Shown here in pieces: positions 26,962 to 35,226 of a stretch of DNA of 64,000 bases. This stretch comes from Streptomyces atratus (lineage in GTDB: Bacteria > Actinomycetota > Actinomycetes > Streptomycetales > Streptomycetaceae): assembly GCF_014648655.1 (NCBI RefSeq), contig NZ_BMRN01000029.1, positions 30,709 to 94,708 of the forward strand, in the 5' to 3' direction. Position 1 is the first letter of the stretch. Every line of letters begins with the position of its first letter. A model generated the notes under the pieces. The model searched no databases. It was not told the DNA's origin and saw only the letters and a program-made list of their open reading frames with translations. The translations under genes were made by a program, and so were the position numbers.

Positions 26962-27588
26962 TCAGGCGTCCCCGTACGCCTCGCCGCCCAGTTCCAGCTC
27001 GGCCTCACCCGCTGTCGCGTCCGCCAGCCAGCCTCGGAACCCCTCGACATCGGCGTCCGGCAGCCCGATCTCGATGACGACAGCCTCCGCGTAGCGGACC
27101 TCGCGGACACTCCGCCCGGTGGCTCGCAGGTCGTTCTCCAGCTTGCCCGCGCGCTCATGGCCGACGGTGATCGTGGCAAGGCGGAACCGCTGCCGGATGA
27201 TGGTGCCGAGTTCGTCGAGGGCCTCCCCGACCACTCCCCCGTATGCCCGGATCAGTCCGCCCGCACCGAGCTTCACACCGCCGTAGTAGCGGGTGACGAC
27301 GGCCACGACGTACCGCATCTCACGGCGTGTCAGCATCTGCAGCATGGGTACGCCCGCGGTGCCACCGGGTTCTCCGTCGTCGCTCGCCTTCTGTACGGAG
27401 GCATCGGCGCCGATCACGTAGGCGAAGCAGTTGTGGGTGGCGGTCGGGTGTTCCCTGCGGATGCGTGCGACGAAGTCCTGCGCCTCCTGCTCGGTGGCGG
27501 CGGGGGCGAGCGCGCAGATGAAGCGCGACCTGTTGATCTCGGTCTCGTGCACGCCCGCTCGGGCGACTGTCCGGTACTGCTCCTGCAT
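26962..27588 (-). CDS. YigZ/IMPACT-family protein
   Basis: A 208-residue protein. The UPF0029 signature is ASDDGEPGGTAGVPMLQML followed by VVAVVTRYYGGVKLGAGGL. The C-terminal ferredoxin-like domain starts near FRLATITVGHERAGKLENDL. The family is linked to translation or stress control (yeast IMPACT/YIH1); the bacterial role is poorly known. ATG 27588 lies six bases after a TAGGGT element on its strand (27600-27595), so the mRNA may be leaderless. Confidence 0.9.
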   Translation of the reverse strand: MQEQYRTVARAGVHETEINRSRFICALAPAATEQEAQDFVARIRREHPTATHNCFAYVIGADASVQKASDDGEPGGTAGVPMLQMLTRREMRYVVAVVTRYYGGVKLGAGGLIRAYGGVVGEALDELGTIIRQRFRLATITVGHERAGKLENDLRATGRSVREVRYAEAVVIEIGLPDADVEGFRGWLADATAGEAELELGGEAYGDA

Positions 27589-27646
27589 CCGGCCACCCTA
27601 TGCCCCGGCCGGGAATGGTCCGGGGCCACTGTCCGTTGTGCCGATC

Positions 27647-28057
27647 ATGTACGCAGACGCAGAGACGATCCGCAGGATTCTCCGGGACACGGGCGAGACC
27701 TGGGCGGTGGTGGGCCTGTCCAACAACCGGTCGCGCGCGGCCTACGGCGTCGCCGAGGTGCTCCAGCGCTTCGGCAAGCGGGTGGTCCCGGTGCACCCGA
27801 AGGCGGAGCGGGTCCATGGCGAGGACGGCTACTCCTCGCTGGCCGACATACCGTTCCCGGTCGACGTGGTGGACGTCTTCGTCAACAGTGAACTTGCCGG
27901 CGGCGTGGCCGACGATGCGGTGGCGGCGGGCGCGAAGGCGGTCTGGTTCCAGCTCGGCGTGGTGGACGCCGAGGCGTACGACCGCACGCGGGCGGCCGGT
28001 CTCGACATGGTCATGGACCGCTGCCCGGCCATCGAGATTCCCGCGCTGAGCCGGTAG
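27647..28057 (+). CDS. CoA-binding Rossmann-fold protein
   Basis: A 136-residue single-domain CoA-binding protein like YccU: GETWAVVGLSNNRSRAAYGV, VVPVHPKAERVHGEDGYSSL, VVDVFVNSELAGGVADDAV, VWFQLGVVDAEAYDRTRAAG and DRCPAIEIP. The fold is the nucleotide-binding part of succinyl-CoA ligase. ATG 27647 fits the protein start; the frame is open far upstream but antisense to yigZ. Divergent from yigZ. Confidence 0.88.
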   Translation: MYADAETIRRILRDTGETWAVVGLSNNRSRAAYGVAEVLQRFGKRVVPVHPKAERVHGEDGYSSLADIPFPVDVVDVFVNSELAGGVADDAVAAGAKAVWFQLGVVDAEAYDRTRAAGLDMVMDRCPAIEIPALSR

Positions 28058-28130
28058 CCGCCGCACCCCCGTCTCTCGTCCGAATGTGCGTGGTGTCACA
28101 CTCGGCGCCCGGCTGGGAGAATGACCCGTT

Positions 28131-28982
28131 GTGAGTACTACGACTGAGCCGACCGTCCGCCACAGCCGAACCGCGCTGGCCGGGCAACTGTCCGAGCTGG
28201 GCGTGGAGCGGAACGGCGTCCTCCTGGTGCATGCGTCGATGCGTGCCGTGGGGTCGGTGAGCGGCGGGGTCCGGGCGGTGGTCGCTGCGTTACGGGACGC
28301 CCTCGGCGAGCACGGCACCCTCGTCGTCCCGGCCTTCACCCCGGAGAACTCCGACACCTCCCCGCACTACCTCGATCGGGTGCGCGGTCTCACCGACCGA
28401 GCCCGGGACGCCGTTCGGGCGAGCATGCCGCCCTTCGACCCGGCGACGTCGGCCGCACCGTCGATGGGCCGCCTCGCGGAGGCCGTGCGGCTCACCGCGG
28501 GGGCGGCGCGCAGCGTCCACCCGCAGACATCCTTCGCCGCGCTCGGCCTCTCGGCCCGGAAACTGGTGGCGCACCACCGCCCCGACTGCCACCTCGGCGA
28601 GGACTCCCCATTGGCCCGGCTCTACGACCTGCGGGCCCAAGTGCTCCTGCTGGGCACCGGGTTCGGCACCTGCACCGCATTCCATCTCGGCGAGTACCGG
28701 ATGCCTGCCGCGCCCCGCCGCACCTATCGCTGCGTGGTGACGTCCGGGGGCCGGCGCCAGTGGTGGGAGTACGAGGACGTCGCGCTGGACGACAGCGACT
28801 TCGCGGCCCTGGGAGCGGACTTCGCCCGCACAAACAACGGTGCGACTGTCCGCATCGGCCCGGTGGGGTCAGCAACGAGTCGGCTCTTCCGCTTCACCGA
28901 CGCCGTCGACTTCGCGGCCCGCTGGCTGTCCTCGCATCGGGACGGAGCGCCTGTTCAGGCCCTCTGCCGAGCGCACGGCTGA
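28131..28982 (+). CDS. Aminoglycoside N(3)-acetyltransferase family protein
   Basis: A 283-residue antibiotic_NAT family enzyme with GTG 28131. Blocks: LLVHASMRAVGSVSGGVRAV, GTLVVPAFTPENSD, SVHPQTSFAALG, HLGEDSPLARLYDLRAQVLL and GTCTAFHLGEYRMP. Members transfer acetyl from acetyl-CoA to the 3-amino group of 2-deoxystreptamine antibiotics. Chromosomal Streptomyces copies are common and need not confer resistance. No antibiotic cluster is near. Confidence 0.88.
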   Translation: MSTTTEPTVRHSRTALAGQLSELGVERNGVLLVHASMRAVGSVSGGVRAVVAALRDALGEHGTLVVPAFTPENSDTSPHYLDRVRGLTDRARDAVRASMPPFDPATSAAPSMGRLAEAVRLTAGAARSVHPQTSFAALGLSARKLVAHHRPDCHLGEDSPLARLYDLRAQVLLLGTGFGTCTAFHLGEYRMPAAPRRTYRCVVTSGGRRQWWEYEDVALDDSDFAALGADFARTNNGATVRIGPVGSATSRLFRFTDAVDFAARWLSSHRDGAPVQALCRAHG

Positions 28983-28987
28983 GAACC

Positions 28988-29548
28988 TCAGACCCTGACG
29001 CCCAGACCCTCGACGACCACCGCGCCCGGCAGCGCCGCCAGCGCCTTGCCCGGGACGATCAGCTTGCCTCGCCGGCTGCCGCTGCCGATCAGTACCCATT
29101 CCTCGTCGACGACGGCGGGATCGATCAGCAGTGGCCAAGCGGCCGGGAGTCCGATCGGCGTGATTCCGCCGTACTCCATGCCGGTCTCACCGACCGCCGT
29201 GTCCATCGGGGCGAAGGACGCCTTGCGAGCGCCCAGGTGCTTGCGGACCGCGCCGTTCACGTCGACACGGGAGTGGGAGAGGACGAGGCAGGCCGCCAGT
29301 GTCACTTCACCGCCGCGCTTGCCCGCCACCACGACACAGTTGGCCGACCGGTCGAGCAGCTCCGCGCCGTGGTGCTCGACGAAGACCGCCGTGTCGGCGA
29401 TGGCCGGATCCGTGTCGACATGGATGATCTGCGCGGCGGGAACACCGCTCCAGCCTTCGCTCACGGCTGCGGCGACGGGCTCGGTGAGCAGGTCGAGACG
29501 GTCGACCGCTGGGCAGGCATTCTCGAAGGATCCGATGGGTGCGCGCAT
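28988..29548 (-). CDS. YbaK/EbsC-family aminoacyl-tRNA deacylase
   Basis: A 186-residue protein from ATG 29548 (MRAPIGSFENACPAVDRL). YbaK-fold features are NCVVVAGKRGGEVTLAACLV, VDVNGAVRKHLGARKASFA, GMEYGGITPIGLP and VDEEWVLIGSGSR. The family hydrolyses mischarged tRNAs such as Cys-tRNA(Pro). The gene ends six bases from the AAC(3) stop, in convergent orientation. Confidence 0.87.
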   Translation of the reverse strand: MRAPIGSFENACPAVDRLDLLTEPVAAAVSEGWSGVPAAQIIHVDTDPAIADTAVFVEHHGAELLDRSANCVVVAGKRGGEVTLAACLVLSHSRVDVNGAVRKHLGARKASFAPMDTAVGETGMEYGGITPIGLPAAWPLLIDPAVVDEEWVLIGSGSRRGKLIVPGKALAALPGAVVVEGLGVRV

Positions 29549-29592
29549 GCACGCAACGCTAACAGCGTTCCGAGGGCGGCCGGTTGGCCGTC

Positions 29593-30165
29593 TCACCGTA
29601 CGGGCGGGATGGAGACCGCCATGGTGACCTCGGTCGGCTCGGAGCCGTCGTTGCGGTACGCGTGCGGGTGATGCGCCTCGAACGTGGCGGACCCGCCGGC
29701 GGGTACGGAGTACGAAGCTCCGTCGACGACCAGGGTGAGCTCTCCCGCGGTGACGTGGAGCAGTTCGACCGTGCCCTCGGGGTGCGGGTCGGAGTGGCTG
29801 CTGTCGCCCGGCATCAGGCGCCACGCCCAGAGTTCGAGCGGCCCTCTGGCCTCCGTGCCGACGAGCAGCGTGGTGGAACTGCCCGCCTCCGTGGACCACA
29901 TGCGCACCGCCTGGCTCTCGGGCACCAGCCGAACCGGTGAGCTCTGCTCGTAGTCGAGCAGCGTGGTGATGCTGACACCCAGTGCGTCGGCGAGCTTGAC
30001 CGTGGTGCCGACGCTCGGGTTGGTGCGGGCCTGCTCGATCTGGATGATCATGCCGCGGCTGACCCCGGCACGGGCGGCGAGTGCGTCCAGAGTGAAGCCG
30101 CGTTCCCCCCGCCAGCGCTTGAGATTGCGCGCGAGCGACTGGGTGAGCTGATCGAGGTCAGACAC
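29593..30165 (-). CDS. XRE-cupin transcription regulator
   Basis: A 190-residue protein with GTG 30165. N-terminal HTH_3 (FTLDALAARAGVSRGMIIQI, EQARTNPSVGTTVKLADALG) and C-terminal cupin (HSDPHPEGTVELLHVTAGEL, SYSVPAGGSATFEAHHPHAY). The cupin probably senses a small ligand. It is divergent from the EamA exporter 93 bases away and is likely its regulator. Confidence 0.9.
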   Translation of the reverse strand: MSDLDQLTQSLARNLKRWRGERGFTLDALAARAGVSRGMIIQIEQARTNPSVGTTVKLADALGVSITTLLDYEQSSPVRLVPESQAVRMWSTEAGSSTTLLVGTEARGPLELWAWRLMPGDSSHSDPHPEGTVELLHVTAGELTLVVDGASYSVPAGGSATFEAHHPHAYRNDGSEPTEVTMAVSIPPVR

Positions 30166-30172
30166 ATTCCGT

Positions 30173-30184
30173 CCAATATTTTGG
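30173..30184. promoter_or_regulatory. Candidate operator between XRE-cupin and EamA genes
   Basis: CCAATATTTTGG is an imperfect palindrome eight bases upstream of the XRE-cupin start, in an AT-rich patch unusual for this genome. It is a plausible autoregulatory site. Confidence 0.3.
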
Positions 30185-30258
30185 CTGACAGGGTCGAAAA
30201 TACTGCACTACGGTGTGGTGCACCCAACCGTTCATCGCACTGTACTGCGAGGCATGCA

Positions 30259-31125
30259 ATGACAGCACTGTTCGCCCTGGCCACGAGCCTGCTCTGGGGG
30301 CTGGCCGACTTCGGCGGCGGGCTGCTCACGCGACGCACGCCCGCGCTGACCGTGGTCGTCGTCTCGCAGACCGCCGCGGCGGTGGTGCTCGGCGTCATCG
30401 TGATCGCGACCGGCGGCTGGAGCGAGGCGGGCCCGCAGCTCTGGTTCGCCGTCGCGGCGGGCGCCGTCGGGCCGGTTGCGATGCTGAGCTTCTACAAGGC
30501 CCTGGCGCTCGGCCCGATGGGCGTCGTCTCCCCGCTCGGATCGCTGGGTGTCGCCGTGCCGGTGAGCGTCGGGATCGTCGTCGGGGAGCGGCCGGGGCTG
30601 CTCCAGTTCGCGGGAGTCGGCGTCGCCGTGGTGGGCATCGTGCTGGCCGGTGGTCCGCAGTTGCGCGGGGCTCCGGTGCAGCGCCGGGCGGTGCTGCTGA
30701 CCCTGGTGGCCGCGTTCGGCTTCGGGTCGGTGATGTCCCTGATCGCGGAGGCGTCCACGACGGTGACCGGGCTGTTCCTGGCGCTCTTCGTCCAGCGCCT
30801 CACCAATATCGCGGTGGGCGGCAGCGCGCTGTACGTATCGGTGCGCCGCGGGGCACGCGCATTGCCGGAGGAGGGCGGGGCCGCCGTGGTACTGGCCGCA
30901 CTGCCCGCGCTGGTATTCGTCGGGCTCGCGGATGTCGCTGCCAACGGCACGTACTCGATAGCCGCACAGCACGGCCCGGTCACCGTGGCCGCCGTACTCG
31001 CCTCCCTCTATCCGGTGGTCACGGCCCTGGCCGCGCGCGGAGTGCTCAAGGAACGGCTGCGCGGGGTGCAGGCGGCCGGGGCCGGTCTCGCCCTGGTGGG
31101 CACGGTGTTGCTGGCGACCGGCTGA
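30259..31125 (+). CDS. EamA/DMT-family transporter
   Basis: A 288-residue membrane protein with ten hydrophobic segments in two EamA halves (MTALFALATSLLWGLADFGG ... ALALGPMGVVSPLGSLGVAV; then QRRAVLLTLVAAFGFGSVMS ... LASLYPVVTALAARGVLKER). DMT transporters export amino acids or other metabolites. ATG 30259 is chosen, as it starts the first membrane helix directly. Probably controlled by the divergent XRE-cupin protein. Confidence 0.9.
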   Translation: MTALFALATSLLWGLADFGGGLLTRRTPALTVVVVSQTAAAVVLGVIVIATGGWSEAGPQLWFAVAAGAVGPVAMLSFYKALALGPMGVVSPLGSLGVAVPVSVGIVVGERPGLLQFAGVGVAVVGIVLAGGPQLRGAPVQRRAVLLTLVAAFGFGSVMSLIAEASTTVTGLFLALFVQRLTNIAVGGSALYVSVRRGARALPEEGGAAVVLAALPALVFVGLADVAANGTYSIAAQHGPVTVAAVLASLYPVVTALAARGVLKERLRGVQAAGAGLALVGTVLLATG

Positions 31126-31147
31126 GGATCCGGCGCCCCACCGCCCC

Positions 31148-31936
31148 TCAGTCGCCGGACGGGCCCGGTGTCTCGCCCGGTTCCGCAAGGGCCAGCAGCT
31201 GCTCGGGCGTGACGCCGGACGGGATCGGCACCGGAGCAGGGGTGCGCAGCGGCGGCTGCCAGCCCTTCTCCGGATCCCAACTGCGTACGACACGGGCGGG
31301 AGCACCGGCCACCACCGCATGGTCGGGCACCTCACCCCGCACCACCGCGCCCGCGGCGACCACCACGTTGCGCCCGAGCGTGGCCCCGGGCAGGATCACC
31401 GCTCCGGTGCCGATCCAGCAGCCCGGACCGATGGCGACCGGCTCCATTCGGGGCCACTGTCTGCCGACCGGCTCGTGCGGATCGTCGTAACTGTGGTTCG
31501 TGGACGTGATGTAGACATATGGCCCGCAGTACGTGTCCGAGCCGATGGTCACCGTGGTGTCGGCGACGACATGGCTGCCGCGGCCGAGCACCACTCCGTC
31601 CCCCAGGGTCAGGATCGGCTCGGATCCGAGGTCCAGGTCGGGCATGAGCCCGGCCGTCAGCGTGACCTGTTCACCGATCACACAGTGGGAACCGAGCTCG
31701 ATCCATGACTCTCCGAAGACCGTGCCCTGCGGGAAGGCCAGCCGGGTGCCTGCGCCGATCCGGCCGAATCGCAGCCGGCCGGGGTGTTCCGCGGTGACCG
31801 CGCCCGACTCCTGCACCCAGCGCCAGCCGCGGTGGACGGCCCGGGACAGGGCGCGCCTCCGCCAGGCGGCAAGGGAAGAGAACGTGTTCCTGTTCTTGGG
31901 CACTCGCACACGGTAGTCGGCGGCGCCCGGCGTCAT
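31148..31936 (-). CDS. Left-handed beta-helix acyltransferase
   Basis: A 262-residue hexapeptide-repeat protein: WIELGSHCVIGEQVTLTAG, LGDGVVLGRGSHVVADTTVT, VYITSTNHSYDDPHEPVGRQ (catalytic His region of maltose/galactoside O-acetyltransferase types) and IGTGAVILPGATLGRNVVV. It resembles sugar or polysaccharide O-acetyltransferases; the acceptor is unknown. An extra proline-rich C terminus is present. Confidence 0.85.
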   Translation of the reverse strand: MTPGAADYRVRVPKNRNTFSSLAAWRRRALSRAVHRGWRWVQESGAVTAEHPGRLRFGRIGAGTRLAFPQGTVFGESWIELGSHCVIGEQVTLTAGLMPDLDLGSEPILTLGDGVVLGRGSHVVADTTVTIGSDTYCGPYVYITSTNHSYDDPHEPVGRQWPRMEPVAIGPGCWIGTGAVILPGATLGRNVVVAAGAVVRGEVPDHAVVAGAPARVVRSWDPEKGWQPPLRTPAPVPIPSGVTPEQLLALAEPGETPGPSGD

Positions 31937-32085
31937 CCCCGCGGCGGCCTGTGATGTTCACCCCACTCGGCGGCGCTCCACCGCCCGTCGCATACCGTTC
32001 CTCTGACGCGATCGAACAGCGGCGACCGCGCTGCTGCGATCGGACGACCGCGACCGCACGGCACCGGGGCACGGAGGAACGGACG

Positions 32086-32616
32086 ATGGCAGAACAGGCG
32101 TTGATCACGGGAATGGGCGGCAAGGAGCCGGACATCGATGCGGAGGCCTTCACCGCACCGACATCGGTCGTGATCGGTGAGATCACGATGGCCGCGGGCT
32201 CCAGCGTCTGGTACCACGCAGTACTGCGTGCCGACTGCGGTCCCATCGTCATCGGCGCCGACAGCAATATCCAGGACAACTGCAGCGTCCACGTCGACCC
32301 CGGATTCCCCGTCACGGTCGGCGAGCGCGTCTCGGTCGGGCACAACGCCGTACTCCACGGCTGCACCATCGAGGACGACGTGCTGGTCGGCATGGGGTCC
32401 ACCGTGCTCAACGGAGCCCGCATCGGCGCCGGTTCACTGATCGCGGCACAGGCGCTGGTCCCGCAGGGGATGCAGGTTCCGCCGGGGTCGCTCGTCGCGG
32501 GCGTCCCCGCCAAGGTCAAGCGGCAGCTGACCGAGGAGGAGCTCGAAGGCATCAAGTTCAACGCGGTGGGTTACGTGGAGCTGGCCAAGGCCCACCGACA
32601 GGTGCACGAAAACTGA
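32086..32616 (+). CDS. Gamma-carbonic-anhydrase-like hexapeptide protein
   Basis: A 176-residue beta-helix protein with ATG 32086 after GGAGG. VIGEITMAAGSSVWYHAVLR, RADCGPIVIGADSNIQDNCS, VHVDPGFPVTVGERVSVGHN and NAVLHGCTIEDDVLVGMGST keep the three metal-ligand His of the family (SVHV, VGHN, VLHG). Members include gamma carbonic anhydrases and the phenylacetate protein PaaY; activity cannot be distinguished here. Confidence 0.88.
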   Translation: MAEQALITGMGGKEPDIDAEAFTAPTSVVIGEITMAAGSSVWYHAVLRADCGPIVIGADSNIQDNCSVHVDPGFPVTVGERVSVGHNAVLHGCTIEDDVLVGMGSTVLNGARIGAGSLIAAQALVPQGMQVPPGSLVAGVPAKVKRQLTEEELEGIKFNAVGYVELAKAHRQVHEN

Positions 32617-32692
32617 ACGGACCGGAGCCGAGGGGCGCGGCGGGCGGTGGACCGGGCCGGCACCGCCGCCCTGCCGGTCGGTCGCTGCCCGG

Positions 32693-33352
32693 TCAGTCCG
32701 CGGCCGGTACGGTCCCCGCTTCGGGCGCGCAGACGGCCGGCATCCGCGCCGTCGCCTTCTTGGCCCGGTTCTTCAGCACCAGCATCGAGGTCACACCGAT
32801 CAGCACCGCGACCACCAGGCCGAGGTAGGAGAACCGCTTGAGCCAGGCCTCGGCGACGACTCCCACCGAGTAGACGACGGCTGTGGTGCCACCGGCCCAG
32901 ACGATGCCGCCGAACAGGTTGGCCATCAGGAACTTCCAGTACGGCATGTGCAGTACGCCGGCCAGCGGTCCCGCGAAGATCCGCAGCAGTGCGACGAAGC
33001 GGCCGAAGAACACCGCCCACACGCCCCACTTCTGGAACGACCGTTCCGCCATGCCGATCTGACTCTCCCCGAAGTGTTTGGGGAACTTCCCACCCAGCCA
33101 GGCGAGGAGCGGCCGTCCGCCCTTGCGGCCGATGGCGTATCCGGCCGAGTCACCGATGACCGCGCCGGCCGAGGCGCAGGCACCGAGGATCCAGGGGTTG
33201 ATTCCGTCGTGCCCGGCTGCCAGCAGCGCCGCGCTGACCAGGACGATCTCGCCAGGCAGCGGAATTCCGAGGCTCTCCAGCCCGATGACAACGCCCACCA
33301 GGACGTAAACGCTGACCGCGGGGACGGTCTCCAGCCACTCCTGGATGTGCAA
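32693..33352 (-). CDS. DedA-family membrane protein
   Basis: A 219-residue VTT/SNARE-associated family protein: GLESLGIPLPGEIVLVSAAL near the start, GAVIGDSAGYAIGRKGG, and the signature FFGRFVALLRIFAGPLAGVL with the conserved Arg. DedA proteins act as lipid (undecaprenyl phosphate, phospholipid) scramblase/flippases in the membrane. A TVP38-type relative and uppP lie further along the window. Confidence 0.9.
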   Translation of the reverse strand: MHIQEWLETVPAVSVYVLVGVVIGLESLGIPLPGEIVLVSAALLAAGHDGINPWILGACASAGAVIGDSAGYAIGRKGGRPLLAWLGGKFPKHFGESQIGMAERSFQKWGVWAVFFGRFVALLRIFAGPLAGVLHMPYWKFLMANLFGGIVWAGGTTAVVYSVGVVAEAWLKRFSYLGLVVAVLIGVTSMLVLKNRAKKATARMPAVCAPEAGTVPAAD

Positions 33353-33452
33353 CGCCGGTTCCTCCCGTACTGATGTCCCGTTGCCCGCCGGCCAACTCCT
33401 CGGCGCACGGCGGGAATGCTACCTGTCCCGCCAACTGCCCGAACAGCACGAA

Positions 33453-33492
33453 AAACCGCCACGCCCCCTCGTGGGGTGCGCGGCGGCCCTTC
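33453..33492 (-). terminator. Rho-independent terminator after the thioesterase gene
   Basis: On the reverse strand a GC-rich stem around CCCCACGAGGGG is followed by a run of five T (33456-33452), just past the stop at 33509. A classical terminator for the reverse-strand gene. Confidence 0.65.
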
Positions 33493-33508
33493 TCGGAGCC
33501 GTCCCGGA

Positions 33509-33961
33509 TCAGGCGTTCGGGCGCAGCGTCCAGACGACCGTCATCTCCCCGGTCACCGCACCGTCCGCGCGCTGGATCTCGATGACCACGGGGAACTCGG
33601 GCCGCTTGCCCTCGTCGAGTTCGGCGACGACATCGGCCACCGGGCGGCCGAGAGTCGCCGTCGCGGTGACGGCACCCATGGCCAGCTTCTTGTAACCGAT
33701 CTCCGCCTTCACCGCCAGCGGCACAGCACGTGACATCTGGTCGCCGAAGGCGGCGATGACGATCGCACCGCTCGCCGACTCCGCGAGCGTGAACATCGCG
33801 CCGGCATGGGGTCCGCCGATGTGGTTGTGGTAGTCGGCCTGGTCCGGCAGACGGACCACCGCACGCTCGGCGGTCGTCTCCAGGAACTCGAGATTGAGGG
33901 TCCGGGCCATCGGAACCGTCGCGGCGAGCATCTCACCGACGGTCATCTGTTCAGCGCTCAT
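33509..33961 (-). CDS. Hotdog-fold thioesterase (DUF4442/PaaI-like)
   Basis: A 150-residue hotdog protein. DYHNHIGGPHAGAMFTLAES carries the HxxxPHAG-type substrate loop of PaaI/YiiD thioesterases, followed by a long helix and AEIGYKKLAMGAVTATATLG. It probably hydrolyses an acyl-CoA. It is a single gene with a terminator behind it. Confidence 0.85.
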   Translation of the reverse strand: MSAEQMTVGEMLAATVPMARTLNLEFLETTAERAVVRLPDQADYHNHIGGPHAGAMFTLAESASGAIVIAAFGDQMSRAVPLAVKAEIGYKKLAMGAVTATATLGRPVADVVAELDEGKRPEFPVVIEIQRADGAVTGEMTVVWTLRPNA

Positions 33962-34098
33962 GACCAGATGTTACTCACGAGTAGATCTCTTTGGCCATCC
34001 CGGAGCACCCAAGCCCCGTCCACTGATCGCATCCTTCACCGTCCGCTCACGGGGGCGGGCGTAGCAGACCGGCCACCTCCCCTCTATCGTTACTCGCC

Positions 34099-35163
34099 AT
34101 GTGGCCAGGACAGCAGCCGCCCGGGGGCGAGCAAAACCCGCAGGACCAGAATCAGAACCCGTATCAGCAGCCGGGGTACCAGCAGCCGAATCCCTATCAG
34201 CAGCCGGGATATCAGCAGCAGGGACAGCCCGGACAGCAGCCGGGCTATCCGCAGCAGGGCCAGCAGCCCGGCTACCCGCAGCCGAACCCGTACCAACAGC
34301 CGACCGTGCCCCAGTACGCGGTCCCCGGTCCACCCAGTGGCCCGCAGCCCGGCGACAACAAGAAGAAGACCACCGCCATCGCGATCATCGCGGCCACCGC
34401 CGTCGTCGTGGCTGCCGTGGTCACGGGCGTCGTCGTGATGAACAAGGACGACAACAAGGGCAAGGACGTCGCCGACGACAAGAACTCCTCGGCGCCCGCC
34501 AAGCCGTCCGATTCCGCGTCGCCCGAGGCGAACCCGCGCGGCACCGACGGGGATGCCAAGCCCCTGATCGCCGGCTGGAAGGTCGTCACCAACCCCAAGT
34601 GGGGCACACAGTTCGACGTGCCCGGCGACTGGGAGGTCGGCACCCCCGGTACGTTCTCGTACTTCGAGGACGACAAGAAGGGCGACGGCTCGCCGCTCAT
34701 CGGTTTCTCCGCCCCGTCGTACTTCCAGAAGAAGTATTGCGTGGACGATTCGAACAAGGACGGCAGCTCGGAGGACATGAGTCTGGCCAGCGCCGGCACC
34801 AGGGGCGCCCAGGGCGCCACCGACGCCGCCAAGAACGCCCACAGCGAGGCAGGCACCTGGGCGTGGGCCGCGTACGCGCAGCACATGCCGGAGAGCACCA
34901 TCAAGTTCACGCCGGCCAAGCAGTACACCACCAAGTCGGGTCTGACCGGCCAAGTCGTCACGGCCACCGCTCCCAATGTCACGAAGCGGAAGAAGTGCGA
35001 CAGCGACGGCAAGACCATCGCCTTCACCTTCAAGAACAAGAAGGGCGAGTTCGCGTCGTGGGTCCTGTACGGAGCCGACAACGTCAAGGACGAGCTCCCG
35101 GACACTACGATCCAGCAGATCCTGAGCACCGTGCGGCTGGTGGACGTCGCCCCTTCATCCTGA
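34099..35163 (+). CDS. Gln/Pro-rich single-span membrane protein
   Basis: A 354-residue protein. Residues 1-90 are a low-complexity cytoplasmic tail of QQPGYQQ/NPYQQP repeats. One membrane segment follows (KKKTTAIAIIAATAVVVAAV near residue 95), then an acidic linker (NKDDNKGKDVADDKNSS) and a folded exterior domain (GWKVVTNPKWGTQFDVPGDW) with two cysteines. Such proteins are common in Streptomyces, with no known function. Confidence 0.85.
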   Translation: MWPGQQPPGGEQNPQDQNQNPYQQPGYQQPNPYQQPGYQQQGQPGQQPGYPQQGQQPGYPQPNPYQQPTVPQYAVPGPPSGPQPGDNKKKTTAIAIIAATAVVVAAVVTGVVVMNKDDNKGKDVADDKNSSAPAKPSDSASPEANPRGTDGDAKPLIAGWKVVTNPKWGTQFDVPGDWEVGTPGTFSYFEDDKKGDGSPLIGFSAPSYFQKKYCVDDSNKDGSSEDMSLASAGTRGAQGATDAAKNAHSEAGTWAWAAYAQHMPESTIKFTPAKQYTTKSGLTGQVVTATAPNVTKRKKCDSDGKTIAFTFKNKKGEFASWVLYGADNVKDELPDTTIQQILSTVRLVDVAPSS

Positions 35164-35226
35164 CCGTCTCCACCGCCTCCGGGAAAGCATTTGGCAGGGC
35201 GGGGTCGCAGCGGCGATAGTCCGTTG

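Noticed and set aside
27621..27650. CACTGTCCGTTG looked like a PafBC -35
   Set aside because: It lacks the TTGTC-GTG order, and no TAnnnT lies at eight bases.
34120..34300. Short repeats suggestive of a repeat array
   Set aside because: They are the codons of the QQPGY/NPYQQP tail of a membrane protein; spacers are not unique and length varies.
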